Made by a program: the position numbers and the translations under genes
From: Bacteroidota bacterium
Lineage (GTDB): Bacteria > Bacteroidota > Bacteroidia > B-17B0 > Aurantibacillaceae
Direction: 5' to 3'
Assembly: GCA_020162035.1 (NCBI GenBank)
Contig: JAIUNM010000002.1
Location: 190,533 to 239,901, forward strand
Length of the DNA: 49,369 bases
The notes under the pieces: generated by a model
Databases searched by the model: none
The model's input: only the letters and a program-made list of their open reading frames with translations
Told to the model about the DNA's origin: nothing
In this document: piece by piece, positions 25,333-35,064 of the stretch
How the letters are laid out: every line of letters begins with the position of its first letter
How positions within the stretch are numbered: position 1 is the first letter of the stretch

Positions 25333-25363
25333 TCGTTTAATTTAAGAACAGCCATAAATGCAC
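25327..25363 (+). repeat. 37-bp direct repeat, right copy (lepA 3' end)
   Basis: Identical to 21235-21271. It contains the lepA stop and final codons (minus strand) and the stop codon of the TlpA-like gene (plus strand). If the region was integrated, this copy restored the lepA reading frame. Confidence 0.9.
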
Positions 25364-27119
25364 TTTGTGGAATTTCTACGTTACCCACTTGTTTCATGCG
25401 TTTTTTACCTTCTTTTTGTTTTTCTAATAACTTACGTTTACGGCTAATATCGCCACCGTAACATTTAGCGGTAACATCTTTACGCATAGCTTTAATGGTT
25501 TCACGAGCAATAATTTTTGCACCAATGGCTGCTTGTATTGGTATTTCAAATTGTTGGCGTGGAATTAATTCTTTTAATTTTTCGCACATTTTTTTACCTA
25601 AGTTGTGTGCATTGCTCCTGTGCACTAAGGCAGATAAAGCATCTACTTGCTCGGCATTTAATAAAATATCCATTTTTACTAAATCACTTTGGCGCATTTC
25701 TAATGGCGAATAATCAAACGAAGCATAACCTTTGCTTATTGATTTTAAACGATCGTAAAAATCAAATACAATTTCAGCTAAGGGCATTTCAAAAATAAGC
25801 TCTACTCTATCTGCCGTTAAATAATTTTGGTTTACAATGCTCCCACGTTTTTCTATACACAAAGTCATAATAGGGCCAATGTATTCACTTTTTGTAATAA
25901 TGTTTGCTTTTATAAAAGGTTCTTCTATGTAATCAATACGTCCTGGGTCGGGCATATCACTTGGGTTATTAACCACAATCATTTCTCCTTTTGTTTGGTA
26001 TGCTTTGTAACTAACGTTTGGCACAGTTGTAATAACTGTCATGTTAAACTCACGCTCTAAACGCTCTTGTACAATTTCCATGTGGAGCATGCCTAAAAAT
26101 CCGCATCTAAAGCCAAAACCTAATGCTGCAGAGCTTTCTGGCTCCCAAGTTAAACTTGCATCGTTTAATTGAAGTTTTTCCATACTGTAACGAAGCTCTT
26201 CAAAATCTTCGGTGTCAACAGGATAAATACCAGCAAAAACCATTGGTTTTACATCTTCAAAACCATCAATTGCTGCGTTGCAAGGGTTTGCAACAGTTGT
26301 AATGGTATCCCCAACTTTAACTTCACGCGCATCTTTAATACCAGAAATAATATATCCTACATCGCCAGTAAAAACTTCGTCGCGTGCTTCTTGTTTTAAT
26401 TTTAAAACACCAACTTCATCAGCAAAATAACTTGCTCCTGTATTTACAAATTTTACTTTTTCTCCTTTTTTAATACTGCCATTAATAATTTTATAATAAG
26501 CTATAATACCTCTAAAACTATTAAAAACGCTGTCAAAAATTAAAGCTTGTAAAGGTGCGTTTGGTTCACCAACAGGAGGTTTTACACGTTCAATAATTGC
26601 CTTTAAAATATCATCAACGCCCATACCTGTTTTACCAGATGCAGGAATAATTTCATTTCTATCGCAACCAATTAAATCAACAATTTGGTCTTTAACAAGT
26701 TCTGGTTCGGCACTTGGTAAATCCATTTTATTTAAAATTGGGATAATGGTTAAATCATTTTCGAGTGCTAAATATAAATTAGAAATGGTTTGCGCTTGTA
26801 TGCCTTGGGCTGCATCAACAATTAAAAGTGCACCTTCGCAAGCAGCAATACTTCTACTTACTTCGTAACTAAAATCAACATGGCCTGGAGTATCTATTAA
26901 ATTTAATACAAATTTTTCGCCATTAAAATTATATTCCATTTGTATGGCATGACTTTTAATGGTAATACCTCTTTCTTTTTCCAAATCCATATCATCTAAA
27001 ACTTGCGCTTGCATTTCGCGACTACTAATAGTTTTAGTATGCTCTAACAATCTATCAGCTAGGGTACTTTTACCATGATCAATGTGAGCGATAATACAAA
27101 AGTTACGAATGTGTTTCAT
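25329..27119 (-). CDS. lepA: Elongation factor 4 (LepA)
   Basis: 596 aa translational GTPase that acts on ribosomes, with proposed roles in back-translocation and 30S biogenesis. G1 is [13 protein letters not shown] near residues 10-22, G2 RGITIKSH, G3 DTPGHVDF and G4 NKMDLP. The LepA-specific C-terminal domain ends normally at [10 protein letters not shown]. Length is standard, so the gene is intact even though its 3' end is one copy of the 37-bp repeat. The pth gene ends 54 bp upstream. Confidence 0.97.
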   Translation of the reverse strand: MKHIRNFCIIAHIDHGKSTLADRLLEHTKTISSREMQAQVLDDMDLEKERGITIKSHAIQMEYNFNGEKFVLNLIDTPGHVDFSYEVSRSIAACEGALLIVDAAQGIQAQTISNLYLALENDLTIIPILNKMDLPSAEPELVKDQIVDLIGCDRNEIIPASGKTGMGVDDILKAIIERVKPPVGEPNAPLQALIFDSVFNSFRGIIAYYKIINGSIKKGEKVKFVNTGASYFADEVGVLKLKQEARDEVFTGDVGYIISGIKDAREVKVGDTITTVANPCNAAIDGFEDVKPMVFAGIYPVDTEDFEELRYSMEKLQLNDASLTWEPESSAALGFGFRCGFLGMLHMEIVQERLEREFNMTVITTVPNVSYKAYQTKGEMIVVNNPSDMPDPGRIDYIEEPFIKANIITKSEYIGPIMTLCIEKRGSIVNQNYLTADRVELIFEMPLAEIVFDFYDRLKSISKGYASFDYSPLEMRQSDLVKMDILLNAEQVDALSALVHRSNAHNLGKKMCEKLKELIPRQQFEIPIQAAIGAKIIARETIKAMRKDVTAKCYGGDISRKRKLLEKQKEGKKRMKQVGNVEIPQSAFMAVLKLND

Positions 27120-27173
27120 TTTAATTATTGTTCTAAAAAAGAGGTGTAAATATACTAAAAATAAGCTTTAGAA

Positions 27174-27740
27174 TTAAGCCTTATTAAATTGATTCATGCA
27201 ACGTTCTAATCCAATGAATGTAAATGCTTTTACGGCATCTGAGCAAAATTTTAATCTTTCATTTAAAAGACTTTGTTCTTCTTCGCTCCATTTCCCAAGT
27301 ACATAGTTAGATTGGTTGCCTTTATTAAAAGCATTACTTATTCCAAACCTTAAACGTGGGTAATTTGTAGTACCTAAAACCTCTTGAATGTTTTTTAAAC
27401 CGTTGTGTCCGCCATCACTTCCTTTAGGACCAATACGAATTTTACCAAAAGGTAAGGCTAACTCATCAACCAAAACTAATGAGTTTTGTATTTCAATTTT
27501 TTGTGTTTGTAACCAATAATTATAAGCTTTACCACTTAAATTCATGTAAGTGGTTGGTTTAATTAAAATTATTGTTTTGCCTTTATATTTTATTTCAGTT
27601 ACATCGGCTAACCTATCTGCATTAAATTTTACTTCTGCTTCTTTAGCCATAAAATCTAAAATAGAAAAACCAATATTATGGCGGGTATTTATGTACTCAT
27701 CGCCAATATTGCCTAAACCAACTATTAAAAATTTACTCAC
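27174..27740 (-). CDS. pth: Peptidyl-tRNA hydrolase
   Basis: 188 aa; recycles peptidyl-tRNA released from stalled ribosomes. Start is GTG at 27738-27740, giving the expected SKFLIVGLGNIGDEY. The catalytic His21 is in NTRHNIGF, with KPTTYMNLSG, DELALPFG and GSDGGHNGLKN following, all conserved. It overlaps the end of the SET-domain gene by 8 bp, so translation is probably coupled. Length is normal. Confidence 0.96.
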   Translation of the reverse strand: MSKFLIVGLGNIGDEYINTRHNIGFSILDFMAKEAEVKFNADRLADVTEIKYKGKTIILIKPTTYMNLSGKAYNYWLQTQKIEIQNSLVLVDELALPFGKIRIGPKGSDGGHNGLKNIQEVLGTTNYPRLRFGISNAFNKGNQSNYVLGKWSEEEQSLLNERLKFCSDAVKAFTFIGLERCMNQFNKA

Positions 27741-28164
27741 TAAATTTTTTTGTTTTATATAAACCGTGTTTTATATTGTATCTAATACAATCCCAATATT
27801 CTTTGGTATAAGTTACAAAAATTTCTTCGCCTGCATTAATGTTTTTTTCGGCAACGATAAAACATTTATTGTTAAATACTTCGTATTTGCAATTATTTTT
27901 TAAACCTTTTACAACACTTAAACCTGCTGCATCGTTTGCATACCTAGCTTTATGTTGAGGTGTGTGATACGCATCGATGCAATTTTTTTTATTAATAAAA
28001 AATAAATAACCATCTTCATCGTTGGCTACTCTTTTTTCGTATTCTTTCCAATCAATAAGTTCGCCTTTATATTCTATAACTTTTTCACCTTTTAAAATAT
28101 TAGATGTGGTAAAAAGGCCTTTGCCTGCTTTTGGTAGTTGTGATTTTTTTACAATTAGTGCCAT
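27733..28164 (-). CDS. SET domain-containing protein (putative lysine methyltransferase)
   Basis: 143 aa, a minimal SET fold. The N-terminal SAM-binding strand is QLPKAGKGLFTTSNILKGEKVIEYKGE (Gly-x-Gly pattern), the pseudoknot part RYANDAAG...NNCKYEVF replaces the usual NHSCxPN motif, and INAGEEIFVTYTKEYWD supplies the GEEI and Tyr. Small bacterial SET proteins probably methylate a protein lysine, but the target is unknown. A -7 promoter box (28177-28184) lies 12 nt upstream. It overlaps pth by 8 bp. Confidence 0.83.
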   Translation of the reverse strand: MALIVKKSQLPKAGKGLFTTSNILKGEKVIEYKGELIDWKEYEKRVANDEDGYLFFINKKNCIDAYHTPQHKARYANDAAGLSVVKGLKNNCKYEVFNNKCFIVAEKNINAGEEIFVTYTKEYWDCIRYNIKHGLYKTKKFSE

Positions 28165-28176
28165 AAATTAAGATTG

Positions 28177-28184
28177 CAAAAATA
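28177..28184 (-). promoter_or_regulatory. Candidate -7 element (TATTTTTG) for SET-pth
   Basis: Minus-strand match to TAnnTTTG (plus strand CAAAAATA), 12 nt before the SET gene start at 28164. No -33 box at good spacing was found. Confidence 0.4.
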
Positions 28185-28234
28185 AATTTTTATTAAAACT
28201 AAAATGTGTTTTTTTGATGTTGTTATTAAGTTTT

Positions 28235-30868
28235 TTATAACTCGCCTAACATACCACCAATTGTAAAATGGAATTGACCTTTGCCCATACCGGTATCTGT
28301 ACGTTTATTACCGTTACTATCTAATATTGGGTCAAAGCCCCAGCCATAATCAATTCCTAATAAACCAAACATTGGTAAAAACACGCGTAAACCAACACCT
28401 GCACTTCTTTTCACATCAAAAGGGTTAAAAGTTTTGAAATTTTTATATGAATTTCCTGCTTCGGCAAAACCTAACACAAAAATAGTTGCTTGTGGATTTA
28501 AGCTAATTGGATAACGTAATTCCATTGTATATCTCGAAACGATAGGATCTCCAACAGGCAATCCGTTTTCAAAAGTTTGCACAAGCGATTGATCGTTATA
28601 CCCACGTAAAGCAATAATTTCGCGAGCAACAAAGTTTTGAAATCCACTTAAACCACTCCCGCCCATATAAAATCGCTCAAATGGAGAGAAGCCTGTGCGG
28701 TTAGAATAATAGCCTAAAAAGCCATAGCCAACTTTTGTGCGCAATACTAAGTTGCGTGCTTCTTTACCTTCGGCTGCTTTTTTGTTTGTTAATTGTGTAA
28801 ACCACTCAGCTGTTACTTTATATTTTTGATATTCAATAAATTTATAACGCTCTTGTGGAGTTAAACTTTTGTAATCTTTATTATTAAATAATGAATAAGG
28901 AGGAGTAAATTTCATATCTAAAACAATGTTACTTCCTGTTTTTGGATAAATTGGTGCATCGGTTGAATTACGAGAAAAATTTAAACCTAAATTAATATCG
29001 TTTGAATAACCAGAGCTAAATATAAAAGCTGGGTATTTATCTAACTCATAATAATTATAACTAAGTGCTGTGTTAAAATTACAAAAGAAATCTGGCCATT
29101 TTAGTCGTTTGCCATAACCTACACTGGTTCCAACAATAGCCATGCTTTGGCGTGCAGGATTAAATATTTTTTGCCCATTTTCTTTAATGTATTTTTTTTG
29201 CCCTGATTGATTAAATAAGGTATGAAATACAGAAAGCGTTAAAGAGTTTGGTTTTTTTCCACCAAGCCAAGGTTCGGTAAAAGAAAAATTATACGATTGG
29301 TAATAAATACCATTGGTTTGAGCTCTAACACTTAAACGTTGACCATCGCCACTAGGTAAAGGCCTCCATGCTTCTTTTTTGAAAAAATTACGTGTACTAA
29401 AATTATTAAAAGTAACACCTAAAGTGCCTATAATTCCTAAATTGCGTTGTTGGGGTAAGTTAGGGTTATAGAAATTATTTCTTCCGCCCCAACCTCCGCT
29501 TAATTCGATTTGATCGCTTGGTTTTTCTTCAACTATGTATTCAATGTCAACCGTTCCGTCAGCAGGATTTGGTGTAGGAGTTACATTTAATTTTTCGGGG
29601 TCAAAATAGCCTAATTGTGCTAAAAAGCGTTGGGTATTAACAATATCTGAACGACGAAATAATTGTCCTGGCTTTGTACGAATTTCTCGGTATATAACTC
29701 TATCGTTAGTTTTATCGTTTCCTTTTATTGTAACTTTATTAATTGTTGCTTGTTTACCTTCGTACATTAAAATATCATAATCAATCGTATCGTTATGAAT
29801 ATTTGTTTCTTGTGGATTTACTTGAAAAAATAAATAACCGTCATCCATATAAAGACTACTTACATCATTGCCATTAGGATTCATGTACAATTTTTGTTCG
29901 AGTTTTGTTAAATCGTAAGTATCGCCAGCTTTTATGTTTAACACAGTATCTAATTGTCCGTTGCGGTATTTACTGTTACCATACCAATTAAATTTTCCGA
30001 AATAATATTTATTTCCTTCATCAATTGTAATATCAATAACTACTCTATTTTTAGAAACAAAATAAACAGTATCTTTTATAACACGTGCATCTCTATATCC
30101 TTTGGTGTTGTATTTAGTTGCAATTGCTGGTAAATCTTTTTGTAAATTGTCTTGTAAATATTTGCCTGAATTAAAAGGATTATACCATCTGCGGCGTTTA
30201 CTATCTTCTAATTTTTTGCGTAATTTCCAATCAGGAATTACGGAGTTCCCAATTATATTTACATCTTGAATTCTTACTTTTTTTCCTTTTTCAACGTTAA
30301 TTACTAAAATTGCATGAGGTATTTTTTTTGTTGAATCTTTAATTTGTTTAATAGTAACAATATTGTGATAAAAACCTTTATCTAAAAAGTAATCGCGAAC
30401 TGTATTTTTAATGTTTCCTTTTAAAAAATCGGTAACTGGTTTTTCAGGAAACAATCTTAGTTTTGTACGAATATCATCTGCTTCACTTTTTCTAACATCG
30501 CCACTAAATCTAAATTTTGTAAGGCGAGGTTTTTCTAAAACATTAATATTTAAAAACGCATCGTCGCCTACTACTTTTTCTAAACTTAATTCTATATCAT
30601 CAAACAAACCTTGTTTCCATAATTTTTTTATGGCGTCAGTAGTTTTATCGCCAGGTATTGTAATTTCTTCGCCAGCAACTAAACCACTTAATAACACTAT
30701 TACCTGGGGGTCAGTAGCGGTTGCGCCTGTAACTGTTATGGGTGCTAAACGGTATTTTTTAGGTGCTTTTAACGGCTCTAAAATTAAACTATCTGGTTGT
30801 GTTTGTGCAAAAAGTTGACAAACAAATATTAAGTTAAAAACAATTATTTTAAGTAGTATCTTTTTCAA
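28235..30868 (-). CDS. bamA: Outer-membrane protein assembly factor BamA
   Basis: 877 aa Omp85-family insertase that folds beta-barrels into the outer membrane. Signal peptide 1-21 (read from TTG at 30866-30868; no ATG fits). Five POTRA domains span about 40-450 (for example KVRIQDVNIIGNSVIP and ATINKVTIKGNDKTND). A C-terminal barrel from about 480 to 877 includes LRGYN near 745 (the conserved VRGF-type loop) and ends ...FHFTIGGMLGEL. It lies 10 bp after uppS, the common uppS-bamA pairing in Bacteroidota. Skp/OmpH genes, which often follow, are absent; the SET gene follows instead. Confidence 0.95.
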   Translation of the reverse strand: MKKILLKIIVFNLIFVCQLFAQTQPDSLILEPLKAPKKYRLAPITVTGATATDPQVIVLLSGLVAGEEITIPGDKTTDAIKKLWKQGLFDDIELSLEKVVGDDAFLNINVLEKPRLTKFRFSGDVRKSEADDIRTKLRLFPEKPVTDFLKGNIKNTVRDYFLDKGFYHNIVTIKQIKDSTKKIPHAILVINVEKGKKVRIQDVNIIGNSVIPDWKLRKKLEDSKRRRWYNPFNSGKYLQDNLQKDLPAIATKYNTKGYRDARVIKDTVYFVSKNRVVIDITIDEGNKYYFGKFNWYGNSKYRNGQLDTVLNIKAGDTYDLTKLEQKLYMNPNGNDVSSLYMDDGYLFFQVNPQETNIHNDTIDYDILMYEGKQATINKVTIKGNDKTNDRVIYREIRTKPGQLFRRSDIVNTQRFLAQLGYFDPEKLNVTPTPNPADGTVDIEYIVEEKPSDQIELSGGWGGRNNFYNPNLPQQRNLGIIGTLGVTFNNFSTRNFFKKEAWRPLPSGDGQRLSVRAQTNGIYYQSYNFSFTEPWLGGKKPNSLTLSVFHTLFNQSGQKKYIKENGQKIFNPARQSMAIVGTSVGYGKRLKWPDFFCNFNTALSYNYYELDKYPAFIFSSGYSNDINLGLNFSRNSTDAPIYPKTGSNIVLDMKFTPPYSLFNNKDYKSLTPQERYKFIEYQKYKVTAEWFTQLTNKKAAEGKEARNLVLRTKVGYGFLGYYSNRTGFSPFERFYMGGSGLSGFQNFVAREIIALRGYNDQSLVQTFENGLPVGDPIVSRYTMELRYPISLNPQATIFVLGFAEAGNSYKNFKTFNPFDVKRSAGVGLRVFLPMFGLLGIDYGWGFDPILDSNGNKRTDTGMGKGQFHFTIGGMLGEL

Positions 30869-30878
30869 TAAATTTGGT

Positions 30879-31625
30879 TTAGTTGTTTTGTATTTGTTCT
30901 CCTGTTAAACCAAATCTACGTTCGCGTTTTTGATAAGATAAAATAGCTTGATAAAATTCGTTTTTACGAAAATCAGGCCAAAGTGTTTCGGTAAAATAAA
31001 ACTCTGCGTAAGCTAATTGCCAAAGTAAAAAATTACTTATTCGATGTTCGCCACTTGTTCTAATCATTAATTCAGGGTCGGGAAAGTTTTTTGTATTTAA
31101 ATGTTCGCTAATTAAATTTGCATTAATATCGTTAGGATTTACAACACCTTGTTTTACATTTTCAGCAATTTGTTTAACTGCATTTGTAATTTCCCATTTA
31201 CTGCTATAACTTAAAGCTAAAATTAAATTAACAGTAGTATTATTAGCTGTAATATCAATAGATTCTTGTAATTGATTTTGGCAACCTTGGGGTAAACTTT
31301 TAATATCTCCAATTGCATGTAGTTTAACGCCTTTTTTATGTAAGTTGGGTGTTTCTAAACTAATGGTTGCGATTAAAAGTTCCATTAAAGCATCTACTTC
31401 ATCTTTTGGTCTGTTCCAATTTTCTGTGCTAAAGGCATATAATGTTAAGTACTTAACACCAATTTCTCCACATGCTTCAACAATTTCTCTAACAGAATTA
31501 ACGCCTTCGTGGTGGCCAAAGATTCTGTCTTCGCCTTGTTTTTTTGCCCAACGCCCATTACCATCCATTATAATGGCAATATGTTGTGGCACATTTTTAA
31601 AATCTATGTTGCTTTTTAAATCCAA
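30879..31625 (-). CDS. uppS: Isoprenyl transferase (undecaprenyl diphosphate synthase)
   Basis: Makes the C55 carrier lipid for cell-wall and LPS synthesis. I choose the TTG at 31623-31625 (248 aa, starting M-DLKSNIDF as homologues do); the frame extends five codons to a TTG at 31640, but that codon overlaps a promoter box. Conserved blocks: IIMDGNGRWAK, LYAFSTENWNRP, LMIRTSGEHRISNFLLWQLAYAE and LWPDF. All catalytic residues are present. It is followed by bamA after 10 bp, probably as one transcript. Confidence 0.93.
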   Translation of the reverse strand: MDLKSNIDFKNVPQHIAIIMDGNGRWAKKQGEDRIFGHHEGVNSVREIVEACGEIGVKYLTLYAFSTENWNRPKDEVDALMELLIATISLETPNLHKKGVKLHAIGDIKSLPQGCQNQLQESIDITANNTTVNLILALSYSSKWEITNAVKQIAENVKQGVVNPNDINANLISEHLNTKNFPDPELMIRTSGEHRISNFLLWQLAYAEFYFTETLWPDFRKNEFYQAILSYQKRERRFGLTGEQIQNN

Positions 31626-31637
31626 AATTAAGCCGGA

Positions 31638-31645
31638 CAAAGATA
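31638..31645 (-). promoter_or_regulatory. Candidate -7 element (TATCTTTG) for uppS-bamA
   Basis: Minus-strand TAnnTTTG match (plus strand CAAAGATA). It ends 12 nt before the chosen TTG start and overlaps the longer alternative start, so it helps decide the start. No -33 box recognised. Confidence 0.4.
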
Positions 31646-31740
31646 ATAAAATAGGGACTTATACCATTTAATTTAATTATTTTAACTAAATAGTTTTACA
31701 GTTTTAACCATTTTTAAAGAAAGTGAAAAAAGTTGCTTTG

Positions 31741-34700
31741 CTAAAATGCTTTATTAATTCCAACAACCCATCTAAATTGAAGATAATCATTTTCGGCATA
31801 AGGTAAACGATTTATAAAAATTGGCGCATCAAATCTAAAGGTTAAAGGCTTAATGTTATATAATGGGCCCCAGCGTTGAATGCTTAAAGTAATACCAGCA
31901 CCAGCATCTGCCATTACATCGCTCATTACATTTGCTTTACCAGGTAAGTTTGTATTTATAATTCCAGCATCGGCAAATAAGTATGGATTTAAACGAATTG
32001 TATTTTTTAAAAATTTTGGATTTAATTTACTAAATAACTTCCCAAATTCAATTTCGGTGTTAAAAGAGGCTCCCGATAAGCCTTTGTAGTTATAACTTTG
32101 CGTACCATCTGCATTATTTTGAGCTAATAAATAACCCGAGTAACCTCTTAAACCTAAACCACCACCTGCATTAAAATGATTTGTAACGTTACCAAATCCA
32201 CCCCAATTTGGAGGAATTATACCCATACTGCGTGTGTATTTATTATCCATTAAATCTTCGTTATTTGCACCAGCAACATAAAGCATACTTTCTAAAGGAA
32301 TTTTACTTCCAAAACCAATTTGTGCAAATACTCTTGTATTAATATCTATTTTGCCTAAATTATTTTTATTTATTGAGGTTAAACTGGCTGCACTGTAATC
32401 AAAATCGTTAGTAAATGCACTACTTCTTAAATTAATATTAATAGTTCCTGTACCCCTTTTATATTTATAATAATGATCCATGCCTACGTGAATAGCCGAA
32501 TTAAGTTGACGGTAACTCCATTCATTATAATTAATTAAATACACTAAATCTTGTGGCATATCGCGCCACATGGCTTTTAAATGTGTATAAAATCTGCTTT
32601 TTTCATTATTGCTTTTTTTCTCAAAGCCAATTGTTCCGCCATCTAAACCATCAAGGCTTTTTAATTGTACATAAACATTAGACTTTTTTATGATTTTATT
32701 TAAATTGGTTTTGTAATTAAATAAAAAACTAATACGGTTGTTTTGATTATAATAAAAAGTTTTATTAGTAACAGGTTGAATTAAATTTTTATTTAAACTG
32801 GTATCCATATAGCTTTTACCTAAGCCTGTGCTTAACCAAACAGCTAAATCAAAATTATGTTTAATGGTTAAATAATCGCCACTTAAAACTGCTCCCATTT
32901 TTATTCCATCATAACCATTATACCATAAACTTGGACGAACGCGCATATCGTATTGTTTCCAATTTGGTGGATTATAAATATGATGATCGAACCTTACATT
33001 TATTTTATTTTTCTTTTTATTATTAATCATGTTAACATCAGCTAATCTATACGATGGGTCAATGATTACATTTTTGGGTCTGCCATTTATATTAATAGTT
33101 GCAGTATAACTCGGTTTTAAATTAGGTCCCCAGCCAATCCAACGTGGTAAAGTATTTGCTTTTGTTGGTTTTTCGAACCATGTATTTGGTATATAATAAT
33201 GCTGTGCGCTATCATTTTTATCAATTGCAACAAAATCTATTGGCATTTGCATTGTGCCTATGCGTTTAAACTTAATTGAAAAAGTGTTTTTGTTAATTTT
33301 TTTAATTCTTCCAATTTTATAATCAATTGTTTTTGAAGTTTCTAACCATTGGTCAAAAAACCAATTTAAATCTATGCCTGTAAAACCAATGATAGAGTTT
33401 CTAAAATCTTCGGGGTAGGGATGTGCAAATTTCCATTGATTAAAATAATTTTGAATTGCTTTATCAAATAAAGCCCTACCCAAAACATATTCTAAGTTTT
33501 TGAGCATTGTAGCAGTTTTAGTGTAAACTTGGCCATATCCTCCACCATGTCTAATAGCTCCATTAAAATCATCGCTATGCGTATTTAATGTTGATTCATC
33601 GGCACGAATAACATTGTTTATGTAATAACCTGTGTAAATATCATTATCAATAACACGTTGAGGTTCGGTAAATCTTTCTGCATATTTGCTTTTTGGTTTA
33701 CCTGTTATTTCAATTGGCCCATCTATAAACTGATAAGTATCTGCAGTATAAAATTGTGTAAAACCTTCATCTAAAAATGCTCTGTAGTTTTCGTTGCTGC
33801 CTAACATTCCCATAAACCAGTTGTGTGTCATTTCATGTACAAATAAGCCTCTGTATCCTGGGTCTGCTCCTCCGCAAAGCGTTAGCATTGGGTATTCCAT
33901 ACCATCTTGTGCATCGGCACAAATCATTTTAGGGTAATGATACGTACCAATATTGTACGAATTAACTTCAATTACTTTTGCAATGTATTGCGCAGCATTA
34001 TACCAACCTGCTGCATGAGGCTCTTGAACTAAAGCGATACAACGAACGCCATTCCAATTTACTTCTCCAATTCTGTAATTAGGATCCGCAGTATAAGCCA
34101 CATCATGAACATTTATTGCGCTAAATTTCCAAGTTTTTGAAGTTCCGTCTTTAGGAATAATTACAGATGGCGGTGAATTATAGGGTTTTTGTAAAAAATT
34201 ACTGATGTCTAATTTTTTTCTTAGATCGTCGGGTAACATTTCATTTTCATTAGTTAAATTACCTGTTCCGTTTAAAATATAATTATTTGGTAGGGTTAAT
34301 TCTATATTAAAAGAACCAAAATCTCCATAAAATTCGTGGTCCATATGTTGATCTGTATTCCAGCCAAATTTATGATCGATAACGGTAATACGAGGATACC
34401 AATGCACAATATCATAATGTTTACTCCCAAAAGAATTAAACATTTTCATTCTGTTACGAATGGCCTCTTGATCAAAATAAGTTTTAAAGTTAATATTGAA
34501 AGTTGTTTGTTCGCCAGGATGTAAAGGTTTTGCTAAATAAACTTTTAGAATTGTATTGTCTAATTCTGTTTTTAATTCTTGATTATTAGATTTAATACTT
34601 TCAACTTCAGTTCCTTTACCAGCATCTCTGTACTTACTAAATTTTAAATGATAATGGTTGTTTTTATATAAATCAGCAGCATAGGAATTTTTAGTTTGCG

Positions 34701-34968
34701 CATTACTAAATAAATGAAAGTAAACGTATGAAATAGTGTAAGGCGAATTGTTCCAATATATTAATTCTTGTTGTCCGCTAATTATATCAGAGCTATCGTT
34801 TAAAATTGCTTTAATGTTATAATGAACATCTTGTTGCCAATAGCCTTCGTAAGGCTTTTTGTTTTTCCAATATAGTGGGTTTGTAGAGCTTCTATAATCT
34901 ATATACTCGTTTTGAGAAAGAAGTATATTAGAAATAGTAATGCATAAAATAAGTAAATAATTTCGCAT
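31741..34968 (-). CDS. Secreted M1 family metallopeptidase with C-terminal barrel-like extension
   Basis: 1075 aa with a signal peptide (LLILCITISNILLSQ). The M1 catalytic domain (about 40-570) has the zinc motif HEMTH at 378-382 and the third ligand Glu401 in DEGFTQF, exactly HExxH-x18-E, with a GAMEN-like DGMEYPM before it. It is therefore probably an active zinc aminopeptidase or related exopeptidase. The last 450 residues are rich in amphipathic strands and Gly (GGLGLRGYSGYLLAQ, PLTFRFDAPIFINRLP), like an outer-membrane barrel, and end in WVVGINKAF. A surface-anchored peptidase is inferred. Such long M1 proteins are common in Bacteroidota. Confidence 0.88.
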   Translation of the reverse strand: MRNYLLILCITISNILLSQNEYIDYRSSTNPLYWKNKKPYEGYWQQDVHYNIKAILNDSSDIISGQQELIYWNNSPYTISYVYFHLFSNAQTKNSYAADLYKNNHYHLKFSKYRDAGKGTEVESIKSNNQELKTELDNTILKVYLAKPLHPGEQTTFNINFKTYFDQEAIRNRMKMFNSFGSKHYDIVHWYPRITVIDHKFGWNTDQHMDHEFYGDFGSFNIELTLPNNYILNGTGNLTNENEMLPDDLRKKLDISNFLQKPYNSPPSVIIPKDGTSKTWKFSAINVHDVAYTADPNYRIGEVNWNGVRCIALVQEPHAAGWYNAAQYIAKVIEVNSYNIGTYHYPKMICADAQDGMEYPMLTLCGGADPGYRGLFVHEMTHNWFMGMLGSNENYRAFLDEGFTQFYTADTYQFIDGPIEITGKPKSKYAERFTEPQRVIDNDIYTGYYINNVIRADESTLNTHSDDFNGAIRHGGGYGQVYTKTATMLKNLEYVLGRALFDKAIQNYFNQWKFAHPYPEDFRNSIIGFTGIDLNWFFDQWLETSKTIDYKIGRIKKINKNTFSIKFKRIGTMQMPIDFVAIDKNDSAQHYYIPNTWFEKPTKANTLPRWIGWGPNLKPSYTATININGRPKNVIIDPSYRLADVNMINNKKKNKINVRFDHHIYNPPNWKQYDMRVRPSLWYNGYDGIKMGAVLSGDYLTIKHNFDLAVWLSTGLGKSYMDTSLNKNLIQPVTNKTFYYNQNNRISFLFNYKTNLNKIIKKSNVYVQLKSLDGLDGGTIGFEKKSNNEKSRFYTHLKAMWRDMPQDLVYLINYNEWSYRQLNSAIHVGMDHYYKYKRGTGTININLRSSAFTNDFDYSAASLTSINKNNLGKIDINTRVFAQIGFGSKIPLESMLYVAGANNEDLMDNKYTRSMGIIPPNWGGFGNVTNHFNAGGGLGLRGYSGYLLAQNNADGTQSYNYKGLSGASFNTEIEFGKLFSKLNPKFLKNTIRLNPYLFADAGIINTNLPGKANVMSDVMADAGAGITLSIQRWGPLYNIKPLTFRFDAPIFINRLPYAENDYLQFRWVVGINKAF

Positions 34969-35064
34969 TCGGTTGTGATAAAATATTGACTCTAATGTAC
35001 AGTTTTTTTAGGAACAATGGTTGAATAAAATTTTAAGCTTTAGGTTTTATTAAAATTAGTGTGT

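Larger units (their letters stand above)
21235..25363. mobile_element. Candidate integrated island at the 3' end of lepA
   Basis: About 4.1 kb between two perfect 37-bp direct repeats that duplicate the lepA 3' end. It holds an XRE regulator, a secreted cysteine protein, an outer-membrane protein, a truncated cysteine-rich frame and a frameshifted TlpA-like gene. Gene content and intergenic remnants differ from the tightly packed housekeeping genes on both sides. No integrase, relaxase or transposase is encoded, so if it is mobile the enzyme acts from elsewhere or has been lost. An alternative is a recombination duplication not involving a mobile element. Confidence 0.55.

Noticed and set aside
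25495..26399. Several plus-strand ORFs inside lepA
   Set aside because: They are antisense to a fully conserved gene and have low-complexity translations with no signal or motif.
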